From the NCBI RefSeq assembly GCF_900129055.1, contig NZ_FQUZ01000012.1, positions 24,894 to 88,893 of the forward strand: a stretch of 64,000 nucleotides of DNA. Direction: 5' to 3'. The position numbers and the translations under genes are program-made. This DNA is from Lampropedia hyalina DSM 16112. GTDB lineage: Bacteria; Pseudomonadota; Gammaproteobacteria; Burkholderiales; Burkholderiaceae_C. Numbering within the stretch: the stretch's first letter is position 1; every line of letters starts with the position of its first letter. Shown here in pieces: positions 16,814 through 24,638 of this stretch. The notes below the pieces were generated by a model. That model did not search any database. It was given only the letters and a program-made list of their open reading frames with translations, and had not been told where the DNA came from.

Positions 16814-17851
16814 ATGCAAAAACGTCTTTTTCTCCAAACTGCCCTGTGGCTTGGCATGGTCGCCGGTGTGACCGGCACGGGTCTGGCACAGGCGCAGATC
16901 ACGCCGATCAAGTTCCAGCTCGACTGGCGGTTTGAAGGCCCGGCAGCCTTCTTCACCCACCCGGCGGCCAAGGGCTACTTCAAGGAGGCTGGGCTGGATG
17001 TGAGCGTGGATGCAGGCAATGGCTCGGGCGGAGCCGTCACCCGCGTGGCATCGGGGGCCTACGACATCGGCTTTGCCGACATGGCCGCGCTGATGGAGTT
17101 CCACGCCAACAACCCGGATGCGCCCACCAAGCCGGTGGCCGTCATGGTCGTGTACAACAACACGCCTGCCTCGGTGCTGTCGCTGAAGAAAACCGGCATC
17201 CAGACCCCGGCCGATCTGGGCGGGAAGAAGCTGGGCGCGCCGGTCTTTGATGCCGGGCGCAAGGCATTCCCGATCTTCGCCCAGGCCAATGGCGTGGGCG
17301 CGGTCGAGTGGATCAGCATGGACCCGCCACTGCGTGAAACCATGCTGGTGCGCGGGGACGTGCAGGCCATCACCGGCTTCACCTTCACCTCGCTGCTCAA
17401 TCTGGAGGCACGCGGCATCCCGACCGCAGACGTGGCGATACTCGCCTACCCGGACTACGGGGTCAAACTCTATGGCAACGTCATCATTGCCGCGCCCAAA
17501 TTGCTGGCCGAGAAGCCCGAAGCCGTCAAAGCCTTTCTGCAAGCCTTTGCCAAGGGAGCGCGGGAGGTGATTGCCGACCCTGCCACCGCCGTGGCATCGG
17601 TCAAGGCCCGCGATGGCCTCGTCAAGCCCGAGCTGGAAACACGCCGCCTGCAACTGGCGATTGATACCGTCGTCAATACCGCCGATGCTCGCCGGGAAGG
17701 CTTTGGCCAGGTCGATGCCGACCGCCTCGCGCTGATGGCAAGGCAAGTCACCGAGACGTTCGCCACCAAGACCCCCGTCGATCCTGCCGCCGTCTGGAAC
17801 GGCAGCTTCCTGCCCGGCCCGGACGCACTCGACATCCTGCCTAGGCCCTGA
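16814..17851 (+). CDS. ABC transporter substrate-binding protein (NMT1/SsuA-like)
   Basis: A 345-residue periplasmic binding protein. The start is the ATG at 16814 with AAGGAG ten bases upstream. It has a typical signal peptide (MQKRLFLQTALWLGMVAGV, cleavage near AQA). The mature protein begins ITPIKFQLDWRFEG, as in the SsuA/ThiY/NMT1 group, which binds sulfonates, nitrate, pyrimidines and similar small ligands. It is first of a three-gene importer operon inside the purine region, with a putative purine operator in front. A purine, ureide or related nitrogen compound is thus the likely ligand, by inference. Confidence 0.88.
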   Translation: MQKRLFLQTALWLGMVAGVTGTGLAQAQITPIKFQLDWRFEGPAAFFTHPAAKGYFKEAGLDVSVDAGNGSGGAVTRVASGAYDIGFADMAALMEFHANNPDAPTKPVAVMVVYNNTPASVLSLKKTGIQTPADLGGKKLGAPVFDAGRKAFPIFAQANGVGAVEWISMDPPLRETMLVRGDVQAITGFTFTSLLNLEARGIPTADVAILAYPDYGVKLYGNVIIAAPKLLAEKPEAVKAFLQAFAKGAREVIADPATAVASVKARDGLVKPELETRRLQLAIDTVVNTADARREGFGQVDADRLALMARQVTETFATKTPVDPAAVWNGSFLPGPDALDILPRP

Positions 17852-17929
17852 GCACGTCTTCACCGCCGATCGGGTGCCGCGTGCCTGCATCCGATCCACT
17901 CCACCCATCCGCACCAGGAGCCTTTTTGC

Positions 17930-18778
17930 ATGACCACTTCTCCCGCCCCCCACCCCTTTGTGCATTTTCAGGATGTCTGGCTGGCCTACAACGACGAACT
18001 GCTCCAGGCCAACCAGTTCGCGGTGGAAGAGATCAACCTGAAAATCCGCGAAGGCGAATTCATTGCCATCGTCGGGCCATCGGGCTGTGGCAAATCCACT
18101 TTCATGAAGCTGACCACCGGCCTGCGCATGCCCTCCATCGGCAAGATATGGATCGACAACCAGCCCGTCACCGGCCCGCTGAAAATCTCCGGCATGGCCT
18201 TCCAGTCGCCCTCGCTGCTGCCGTGGCGCACCACTGTGGACAACGTGCTGCTGCCGCTGGAAATCGTCGAACCCTATCGCAGCAGCTTCTCGCAAAAACG
18301 CAAGGAATACGAGGAACGCGCCCGCCGCCTGCTCCAGAAGGTGGGCCTTGCGGGCTACGAGGACAAATTCCCGTGGGAGCTTTCCGGCGGCATGCAGCAG
18401 CGTGCCTCCATCTGCCGCGCCCTCATCCATGAACCCAAGATGCTGCTGCTGGACGAGCCATTTGGCGCGCTCGATGCCTTCACCCGCGAGGAGCTGTGGT
18501 GCATTCTGCGCGACCTGTGGACCGAGCAGCAGTTCAACGTCATTCTGGTCACGCACGATCTGCGCGAATCGGTTTTTCTGGCCGACACCATCTACGTCAT
18601 GAGCAAAAGCCCGGGCCGTTTCGTGGTGCGGCGCGACATCGAACTGCCCCGCCCGCGCGATCTGGAAGTCACCTATACCCGCGAATTCACCGACATCGTG
18701 CTGGAATTGCGCGGCCACATCGGAGCCATCCGCCAGGGCCACGCTGCGGCCACCGATGCCCCCGTCATCGGCCAGTGA
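17930..18778 (+). CDS. ABC transporter ATP-binding protein
   Basis: A 282-residue ATPase with Walker A GPSGCGKST, Q-loop MAFQSPSLLPW, signature LSGGMQQRASI, Walker B MLLLDEPFGALD and switch VTHDLRE. It belongs to the SsuB/TauB/NrtD importer group. It sits between the binding protein (78-base gap) and the permease (23-base gap) and would energise uptake at the inner membrane. A C-terminal tail of about 40 residues ends ATDAPVIGQ. Confidence 0.93.
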   Translation: MTTSPAPHPFVHFQDVWLAYNDELLQANQFAVEEINLKIREGEFIAIVGPSGCGKSTFMKLTTGLRMPSIGKIWIDNQPVTGPLKISGMAFQSPSLLPWRTTVDNVLLPLEIVEPYRSSFSQKRKEYEERARRLLQKVGLAGYEDKFPWELSGGMQQRASICRALIHEPKMLLLDEPFGALDAFTREELWCILRDLWTEQQFNVILVTHDLRESVFLADTIYVMSKSPGRFVVRRDIELPRPRDLEVTYTREFTDIVLELRGHIGAIRQGHAAATDAPVIGQ

Positions 18779-18801
18779 ACGCCACGCCAAGGAATACTTT
18801 C

Positions 18802-19569
18802 ATGAAAAACACCAAGCAACTCGAACGCTGGTCGCCCTGGATTCTGCTGTTCCTGACGCTGTCGCTGTGGCAGTTCGTCTGTTCGGCGTTTGGCATTTCG
18901 GAATTCATCTTCCCCAGCCCGCTGCAAATATGGCAACAGTTTCTGGAATACCGCACCGTGATTGCAGGCCACGCCTGGCGTACCTTCTGGGTCACGATGG
19001 CGGGCTTTGGCCTGTCGATTGTGGTGGGAGTGCTGCTGGGCTTTCTGATCGGGTCGTCGCGTCTGGCCTATGCTGCCATTTACCCGCTGATGACGGCCTT
19101 CAACGCCCTGCCCAAGGCGGCATTCGTGCCGATTCTGGTGGTCTGGTTCGGCATCGGGCCAGGCCCTGCCATCCTCACGGCCTTTCTCATCAGCTTCTTC
19201 CCGATCATGGTGAACATTGCCACCGGTCTGGCGACGCTGGAGCCGGAACTCGAAGACGTGCTGCGGGTGCTGGGCGCAAGACGCTGGGATGTGCTGGTCA
19301 AGATCGGGCTGCCGCGCTCGCTGCCGTACTTCTTCGCCTCGCTCAAGGTGGCCATCACGCTGGCCTTTGTCGGCACCACCGTATCGGAGATGACGGCATC
19401 CAACCAGGGCATCGGCTACTTGCTGATTTCTGCGGGTTCCACCATGCAGATGGGGCTGGCCTTTGCGGGCCTGCTGGTGATCGGTGTGATGGCCATGCTG
19501 ATGTATGAACTGTTCAGCCTGATCGAGAAACACACCACAGGCTGGGCGCGGCGCGGTTCGCAGGGCTGA
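18802..19569 (+). CDS. ABC transporter permease (SsuC/TauC-like)
   Basis: A 255-residue BPD_transp_1 permease with about six membrane helices. The coupling loop is in LEDVLRVLGARRWDVLVKIGLPRSLPYF, the EAA-type region that docks the ATPase. The start is the ATG at 18802 after CAAGGAATACTTTC; the longer upstream frame is a shadow of the ATPase gene. It closes the importer operon, and a strong hairpin follows. Confidence 0.92.
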   Translation: MKNTKQLERWSPWILLFLTLSLWQFVCSAFGISEFIFPSPLQIWQQFLEYRTVIAGHAWRTFWVTMAGFGLSIVVGVLLGFLIGSSRLAYAAIYPLMTAFNALPKAAFVPILVVWFGIGPGPAILTAFLISFFPIMVNIATGLATLEPELEDVLRVLGARRWDVLVKIGLPRSLPYFFASLKVAITLAFVGTTVSEMTASNQGIGYLLISAGSTMQMGLAFAGLLVIGVMAMLMYELFSLIEKHTTGWARRGSQG

Positions 19570-19590
19570 TGCAGTCGCCATCCCAATGCA

Positions 19591-19621
19591 AGGGGCACTG
19601 AACATCCGGTTCAGTGCCCCT
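19591..19621. terminator. Bidirectional hairpin between importer operon and permease
   Basis: A 13-bp perfect stem AGGGGCACTGAAC / GTTCAGTGCCCCT with loop ATCCG lies between the convergent ends at 19569 and 19638. Confidence 0.75.
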
Positions 19622-19637
19622 ATGGTTGTGCGGTATG

Positions 19638-20999
19638 TCAGGAGACAGCGAAGAACAGCGCGAAGGCCAGGGCCAGGATGCCCAGCGTCCAGGACACATC
19701 CTTGCGGTGGCCCGTGGCCAGCTTGATGCCCACATAGCTGATGATGCCCAGGCCGATGCCGGCGGCAATCGAGTAGGTCAGGGGCATGGCCAGGGCGCAG
19801 ACCACGCCGGGGACGTATTCGGTCATGTCGTCCCAGTCGATCTGGGTCAGGGCCTGCACCATGATGCAGGCCACATACAGCAGCGCGCCTGCCGTGGCAT
19901 AGCCGGGAATCATGCCCGCCAGTGGCGAGAGGAACAGCGCGAACAGAAAGCACACGCCCACGACCACGGCCACCAGCCCGGTGCGCCCGCCCACCGATAC
20001 GCCCGCTGCACTTTCCACATAGCTGCCGGTGTTGGAGGTGCCCAGTGTGGCACCGACCACGGTGGCGGTGCTGTCGGCCATCAGGGCCTTCTTCATCTCG
20101 CCCAGCCTGCCATCCTTCTCCAGCAGCCCGGCGCGGTGGCCCACGCCGATCAGGGTGCCTGCGGTGTCGAACAGGTCCACGAACAGCAGCGTCATGACCA
20201 CGATCCAGAAGCCCAGTTCGGTGATGCGGCCAAAGTCCATTTGCAGGAAGGTGGGCAGGATGCTGGGTGGCATCGAGATAATGCCGTTGAACTGCGTCAG
20301 GCCGAAGGGAATGCCCGCAATGGCCACGACCAGAATGCCCAGGACGGTTCCTCCGGCGATTCTGCGCTGGTTCAGCACCGTCACCAGAATGAAGCCTGTC
20401 ACCATCAGCACTACGGCCGGGGCCGTCAGGTCGCCCAGCGTCACCAAGGTGGCCGGGTGCTGTACCACCAGGCCGCCGCTTTGCAGGGCAATGATGCCCA
20501 GAAACAGACCGATGCCTGCCGAGGTGGCCATCTTCAGCCCCATCGGGAAGGCGTTGATGATGGCTTCGCGGATTTTGAACCAACTGATCAGCACGAACAG
20601 GATGCCGGAGCAGAAGACCGCGCCCAGGGCTTCCTGCCAGCTGAACTGGTAGGTGAGCACCACGGTGAAGGTAAAAAAGGCATTCAGCCCCATGCCGGGT
20701 GCCATGGCAATCGGGAAGTTGGCATACAGCCCCATGACGAAACAGGCAATGGCTCCTGCCAGACAGGTGGCCACGAACACCGCGCCCTTGTCCATGCCGG
20801 CCTGCCCCAGAATCTGTGGATTGACGAAGATGATGTAGGCCAGCGTCAGGAACGTGGTAATGCCCGCGATCACTTCGGTGCGCACCGTGGTGCCGCGTTC
20901 CGAGAGCCGGAAGAATGCGTCCAGCTTGCGGTGCAGGAGTGGGGAGCCGGGCAGGCTGGCCGAGGGCCGGGGAGTGGCGGTGCTGGCAATCTCGTTCAT
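19638..20999 (-). CDS. AzgA-type guanine/hypoxanthine permease
   Basis: A 453-residue NCS2-superfamily permease of the AzgA/GhxP branch. Diagnostic segments are GITTFLTLAYIIFVNPQIL, a family AMAPGMGLNAFF motif, LFVDLFDTAGTLIGV, and SNTGSYVESAAGV. About twelve to fourteen hydrophobic helices are visible. It would bring guanine, hypoxanthine or adenine across the inner membrane by proton symport, feeding GuaD and HpxDE. It is divergent from a LysR gene; their shared 173-base region holds a palindromic site. Confidence 0.92.
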   Translation of the reverse strand: MNEIASTATPRPSASLPGSPLLHRKLDAFFRLSERGTTVRTEVIAGITTFLTLAYIIFVNPQILGQAGMDKGAVFVATCLAGAIACFVMGLYANFPIAMAPGMGLNAFFTFTVVLTYQFSWQEALGAVFCSGILFVLISWFKIREAIINAFPMGLKMATSAGIGLFLGIIALQSGGLVVQHPATLVTLGDLTAPAVVLMVTGFILVTVLNQRRIAGGTVLGILVVAIAGIPFGLTQFNGIISMPPSILPTFLQMDFGRITELGFWIVVMTLLFVDLFDTAGTLIGVGHRAGLLEKDGRLGEMKKALMADSTATVVGATLGTSNTGSYVESAAGVSVGGRTGLVAVVVGVCFLFALFLSPLAGMIPGYATAGALLYVACIMVQALTQIDWDDMTEYVPGVVCALAMPLTYSIAAGIGLGIISYVGIKLATGHRKDVSWTLGILALAFALFFAVS

Positions 21000-21097
21000 G
21001 GACGCGCCTTTCGAGGGGATATGGGGGTTTGGAGTTATCGGGGCAACGCACCCACTCTAGGTACAATGGCTGTTGATGTCCATGTCATATTTTTGGA

Positions 21098-21111
21098 TTC
21101 TCAATTGAGAA
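21098..21111. promoter_or_regulatory. Palindrome in the azgA-like/LysR divergent promoter region
   Basis: TTCTCAATTGAGAA is a perfect 14-bp palindrome containing the T-N11-A arrangement typical of LysR boxes. It lies 62 bases before the LysR start and about 100 before the permease start. A role as the LysR operator is inferred. Confidence 0.5.
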
Positions 21112-21172
21112 AAACAGGACAGGTTGCGGGCCTGTGGCCTATCTGAATTCCCTTTTTTCACCTTGTTCTGCC

Positions 21173-22081
21173 ATGTTGCCCTTTACCCGCTTTTCCCGCT
21201 ATTTCATCGAACTGGCGCGCCAGGGCAGCCTGCGCAAGGCCGCCGAGGTGCTGCATGTCTCTGCATCGGCCATCGACCGGCAGTTGCTGCTGGCCGAGGA
21301 GGAGCTGGGCATGGCCCTGTTCGAGCGTCTGCCTTCTGGCCTGCGGCTGACTTCGGCGGGGGAATTGCTGCTGCACGATTTGCGCCGCTGGCACAAGGAC
21401 TACGCCAGGACGCTGGAGCGGCTGGGGGAGTTGCAGGGACTGCGGCGCGGCCATGTTTCGCTGGCCCTGATCGGTGCGCTCAGCAGTGGCCCGGTGGCCC
21501 GCACCATCGCCCGGATTGGCACCGACTATCCGGGGCTGAACTTTTCACTGCGCTTTCAGGAGAACCGCGAGATCGTCGCGCTGGTGGGGGCGGCCGAGGT
21601 GGATTTCGGCCTGATGCTGGCCACCGATGCCGTGCAGGGCGTGGAGTTGCGCCCGCTGCTGCGGATTCCGCTGGGCGTGGCCATGCTGCCTGCGCATCCG
21701 CTGGCACAGGAAGCGCAACTGGCTTTCGGCAAGACGATGGGCCACCGGCACATTGTCGCCGCCGCACCGCTGATGATCCATCCACAGGTCGCCTCCCTGT
21801 ATGCCCAGCACCAACTGCCGGCCCAGCAGGCCATCGAATGCAATGATGTGCGCATGATCTGCTCGCTGGTGCGGGAGGGCGCGGGCATTGCGGTGCTGAG
21901 CTATCTGGACGTGGCCGATGAGGTGGCACGCGGCCAGTTGGTATTCGTGCCGCTCAACCCGCGCCAGGTGCGCCCGGTGCAGCTTTCATTGTGCGTGGCC
22001 CCCCAGCGGCAACTCTCCCGTGCGGCGCAATGGGCGATGGCCGAGATGACACAGGCTTTTCAGGGGCTGGAACTGCCCTGA
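21173..22081 (+). CDS. LysR-family transcriptional regulator
   Basis: A 302-residue LTTR. The N-terminal helix-turn-helix (RFSRYFIELARQGSLRKAAE, then LHVSASAIDRQLLLAEEELG) is followed by a substrate-binding domain. The ATG at 21173 is preferred over a GTG at 21134, which only adds residues before the usual start. Its position between the purine permease and guanine deaminase suggests control of one or both. No ligand can be told from sequence. Confidence 0.88.
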   Translation: MLPFTRFSRYFIELARQGSLRKAAEVLHVSASAIDRQLLLAEEELGMALFERLPSGLRLTSAGELLLHDLRRWHKDYARTLERLGELQGLRRGHVSLALIGALSSGPVARTIARIGTDYPGLNFSLRFQENREIVALVGAAEVDFGLMLATDAVQGVELRPLLRIPLGVAMLPAHPLAQEAQLAFGKTMGHRHIVAAAPLMIHPQVASLYAQHQLPAQQAIECNDVRMICSLVREGAGIAVLSYLDVADEVARGQLVFVPLNPRQVRPVQLSLCVAPQRQLSRAAQWAMAEMTQAFQGLELP

Positions 22082-22097
22082 GATTGGGAACACGTTC

Positions 22098-23414
22098 TTA
22101 CCCCGGCAGCCATTGCCCGTTCACCATCACCCGCTCCACCAGCCGGTCGTCGCCCAGCACGATCATGGCGAACAGCAGTTCTTCCAGACTGTCGGCCTGG
22201 GCGGTGCGGCGGGCCAGCAGGGGCGTGGCCTGTGGGTTGAGCACGATGCAGTCGGCCTCGCAGCCCGGTTGCAGATTGCCGATGCTGCCTTCCAGCCCCA
22301 GTGCGGCAGCGGCACCGGCGGTATGCCGGTACCACAGTTGCGACGGCAGCAGGCTCACGCCCTGCTTGGTCTGGCCCTCGCGCCCCGCAAAATAGGCCGC
22401 CAGCATGGTGCGAAAGGGGCTGAAGCTGGTGCCACCGCCCACATCGCTGGCCAGCCCGTAGCCCATGCCAATCGCATCGGCCTGGGCAAAGTCGAAGAAG
22501 CCACTGCCCAGAAACAGGTTGCTGGTGGGGCTGACGGCAGCGGCGGTGTGGCAGGCTTTCATGCGCTGGCGGTCGGTGGTGTCGAGGTGGATGCAGTGGG
22601 CATAGATGGCCCGCTGGCGCAGCAGACCAAAATCCTCGTACACGCCCAGATAGGAGCGCGATAGTGGAAACAGCTCGGCCACCCAGCGCACCTCGTCCCG
22701 GTTTTCGGCCAGATGGCTCTGAATCCAGGTGTCCGGGTAGCGCGCCGCCAGTTCGGCGGCCCCGCGCAACTGCGCATCGCTGCTGGTGGGCGCAAAGCGC
22801 GGTGTGATGGCGTAGCCCAGGCGATCCTGCCCGTGCCAGCGTTGCAGCAGGGCTTTGGTGTCCAGCAGGCTTTGCTCGGTCTGGTCGCGCACGCCATCCG
22901 GGCTGTGGCGATCCTGCATGACCTTGCCCCCCATCATGCGCATCTGCCGCTGGCGCGCAGCCTGAAAGAAGGCCTCGACGGATGCCGGATGGCTGGTGCA
23001 GAAGGTCAGGGCGGTGGTGACCCCGTTGCGCAGCAGTTCGTCCAGGAAGAACTCGGCAGTGGCGGCGGCGTGTGCCGCATCCGCGAAGCGGGTTTCGGCA
23101 GGGAACGTGTAGTGCTCCAGCCAGGGCAGCAGGCCCTCGGCGGGGGAGCCGATGATGTCCGTCTGGGGGTAGTGGATGTGCAGGTCCACAAAGCCCGGCG
23201 CGACGATGCGGTCGGGCCAGTGCGCCACCGGCAGCAGCGGGTACTGGCCCAGCACCGCCGGGGCACTGCCCACCTCCAGCAGGCGCGCCTGCCCGGTTGC
23301 ATCGGTGCCGAACACCAGTGCGCCATCGTCTTCCCAGATGGGCTGGTGGTTGTCGAAGCGCAGCACGCGGGCGCGGCAGGCATGGGTGGGGGTGGCAGGG
23401 CGGGGATTGAGCAT
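22098..23414 (-). CDS. guaD: Guanine deaminase
   Basis: A 438-residue amidohydrolase-fold deaminase. APGFVDLHIHYPQTDIIG carries the first metal histidines, SHLAENRDE the middle histidine, HCIHL a further one, and ASDVGGGTSFSP the catalytic aspartate region. It converts guanine to xanthine and ammonia. It is nine bases downstream of the porin gene on the same strand, so porin and guaD are probably one transcript with the putative operator at 24501-24518 in front. Confidence 0.94.
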   Translation of the reverse strand: MLNPRPATPTHACRARVLRFDNHQPIWEDDGALVFGTDATGQARLLEVGSAPAVLGQYPLLPVAHWPDRIVAPGFVDLHIHYPQTDIIGSPAEGLLPWLEHYTFPAETRFADAAHAAATAEFFLDELLRNGVTTALTFCTSHPASVEAFFQAARQRQMRMMGGKVMQDRHSPDGVRDQTEQSLLDTKALLQRWHGQDRLGYAITPRFAPTSSDAQLRGAAELAARYPDTWIQSHLAENRDEVRWVAELFPLSRSYLGVYEDFGLLRQRAIYAHCIHLDTTDRQRMKACHTAAAVSPTSNLFLGSGFFDFAQADAIGMGYGLASDVGGGTSFSPFRTMLAAYFAGREGQTKQGVSLLPSQLWYRHTAGAAAALGLEGSIGNLQPGCEADCIVLNPQATPLLARRTAQADSLEELLFAMIVLGDDRLVERVMVNGQWLPG

Positions 23415-23423
23415 CGTGGAACG

Positions 23424-24455
23424 TCAGAAGTGGTGGCGCAGGCCCACGGCATAGCTGGTGCCGCTGTCGGTGCCGGTGAAGCGGTCGTGCATGACGATGG
23501 CGTACACGTCGGTGCGCTTGGACAGGGCATGGTCGTAGCCCAGCGTCAGGGTCTTGCGGGTCTGCTCGGGTGTGGCGGGCAACTGGTAGCCGGTCTGGGC
23601 GTAGGATGCCAGAAATTTGCCCGCACCCACCGGAATGCTCACCCCGGCCTGCACGGTGTCGGCCTCGTCGTCGATGGCGGCCATGTCTTCTGCCGCGCCA
23701 TAGCTCAGGAATGCCTTGACCACCTGGAAGTCATAGGAGCCGCCCAGCATCCAGTCGCTGGTCTGGAAGGGGCGGGCATTCACATTCGGGTTGGTCAGCT
23801 CGGCCTGTTCGTAAAAGCCCGCCAGCGACAGCGGCCCCTGGCTGAAGGAGCCGCTGATGGCCACGTTGCGCTTGCTGTCCTGCGCATCGGGCAGGTTGCT
23901 GAACTGGTAGTGCAGGTTCAGCGTGAGGCCCCCCAGCAGTTTGGGCGTGCTGTAAACCACCTGGTTGCTCCAGCCGGTATCGGCCTGTGCGGTGCGGGTG
24001 TAGCCGGGCACGCTGTTCATGTCCATGTGCTGGATCAGTGGCGAGAACGTGAACGATACACCAAAAGGATTGACCTGCAACGAAGGCCCAAAATTGGGCG
24101 CGCTGCTGCGCCCCAGCTTGATGCCGCCAAAGTCTCCGCGCAGGCTCACGTTGGCATCGCGCGCATACACGGTATCGCCGTTGAAGCGGCCGGGCGAGCC
24201 GCTGTCCAGCCGCAGGAACGAGCCGAAGGCAAAGCCCGCCTTGAGGCCGTTGCCCAGGTCTTCTGTGCCCGAGAAACCCAGCCAGGAGGTGGTCAGCCCG
24301 CCAGAGCCGACCTTGCCCTGCCGCTCGGTGCCCGCGTACTGGATGGAGCCGACATACACGTCGGCGGTGCCACTGATGGTGACGCTGCTTTGGGCCATGG
24401 CGGTGCTGCTGGCCATCAGCAGGGCGAAGGTGCACAGGACGGTGTTTTTTTGCAT
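23424..24455 (-). CDS. Gram-negative trimeric porin
   Basis: A 343-residue outer-membrane porin of the Burkholderiales type. It has a signal peptide MQKNTVLCTFALLMASSTAMA cut after AMA, a mature start QSSVTISGTADVYVG, alternating amphipathic strands, an LGFSGTEDLGNGLKAGF turn, and the C-terminal aromatic strand ending GLRHHF needed for Bam insertion. It would let small solutes into the periplasm. Its place ahead of guaD and a purine-type operator suggests it is induced with purine use. Confidence 0.93.
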   Translation of the reverse strand: MQKNTVLCTFALLMASSTAMAQSSVTISGTADVYVGSIQYAGTERQGKVGSGGLTTSWLGFSGTEDLGNGLKAGFAFGSFLRLDSGSPGRFNGDTVYARDANVSLRGDFGGIKLGRSSAPNFGPSLQVNPFGVSFTFSPLIQHMDMNSVPGYTRTAQADTGWSNQVVYSTPKLLGGLTLNLHYQFSNLPDAQDSKRNVAISGSFSQGPLSLAGFYEQAELTNPNVNARPFQTSDWMLGGSYDFQVVKAFLSYGAAEDMAAIDDEADTVQAGVSIPVGAGKFLASYAQTGYQLPATPEQTRKTLTLGYDHALSKRTDVYAIVMHDRFTGTDSGTSYAVGLRHHF

Positions 24456-24500
24456 ACAGGAAAGCTCCGAGGTACAGGCGGCCCCAGTGGCCGGTCTTGA

Positions 24501-24518
24501 CTTTTTGTATGCAGTTTC
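24501..24518. promoter_or_regulatory. Putative purine-regulon operator upstream of porin-guaD
   Basis: CTTTTTGTATGCAGTTTC shares TTTTTGTATGCA with the hpxO site. It lies 46 bases before the minus-strand porin start. Confidence 0.5.
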
Positions 24519-24535
24519 TATGCCAGGCAGGGGCG

Positions 24536-24576
24536 CACTGGCGCGGGGGCGAATCTAAATGATGACACGCCCTAGG
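24536..24576. repeat. Short dispersed intergenic repeat, copy 2
   Basis: CACTGGCGCGGGGGCGAATC then TAAATGATGACACGCCCTAGG, closely matching the copy at 16496-16535. Confidence 0.6.
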
Positions 24577-24638
24577 CCCAGCAGGATTTGGCCCGCGCTC
24601 CTATACTTGCCGGTTTTCACTTTGCAGGCAGGTGTGCC

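Noticed and set aside
14804..18790. Open minus-strand frame of 1328 codons
   Set aside because: Antisense to the M20 gene and ABC importer, running through an intergenic repeat; no ribosome site or family motif.
22713..24500. Open plus-strand frame of 595 codons
   Set aside because: Antisense to guaD and the porin, both clearly identified; no independent features.
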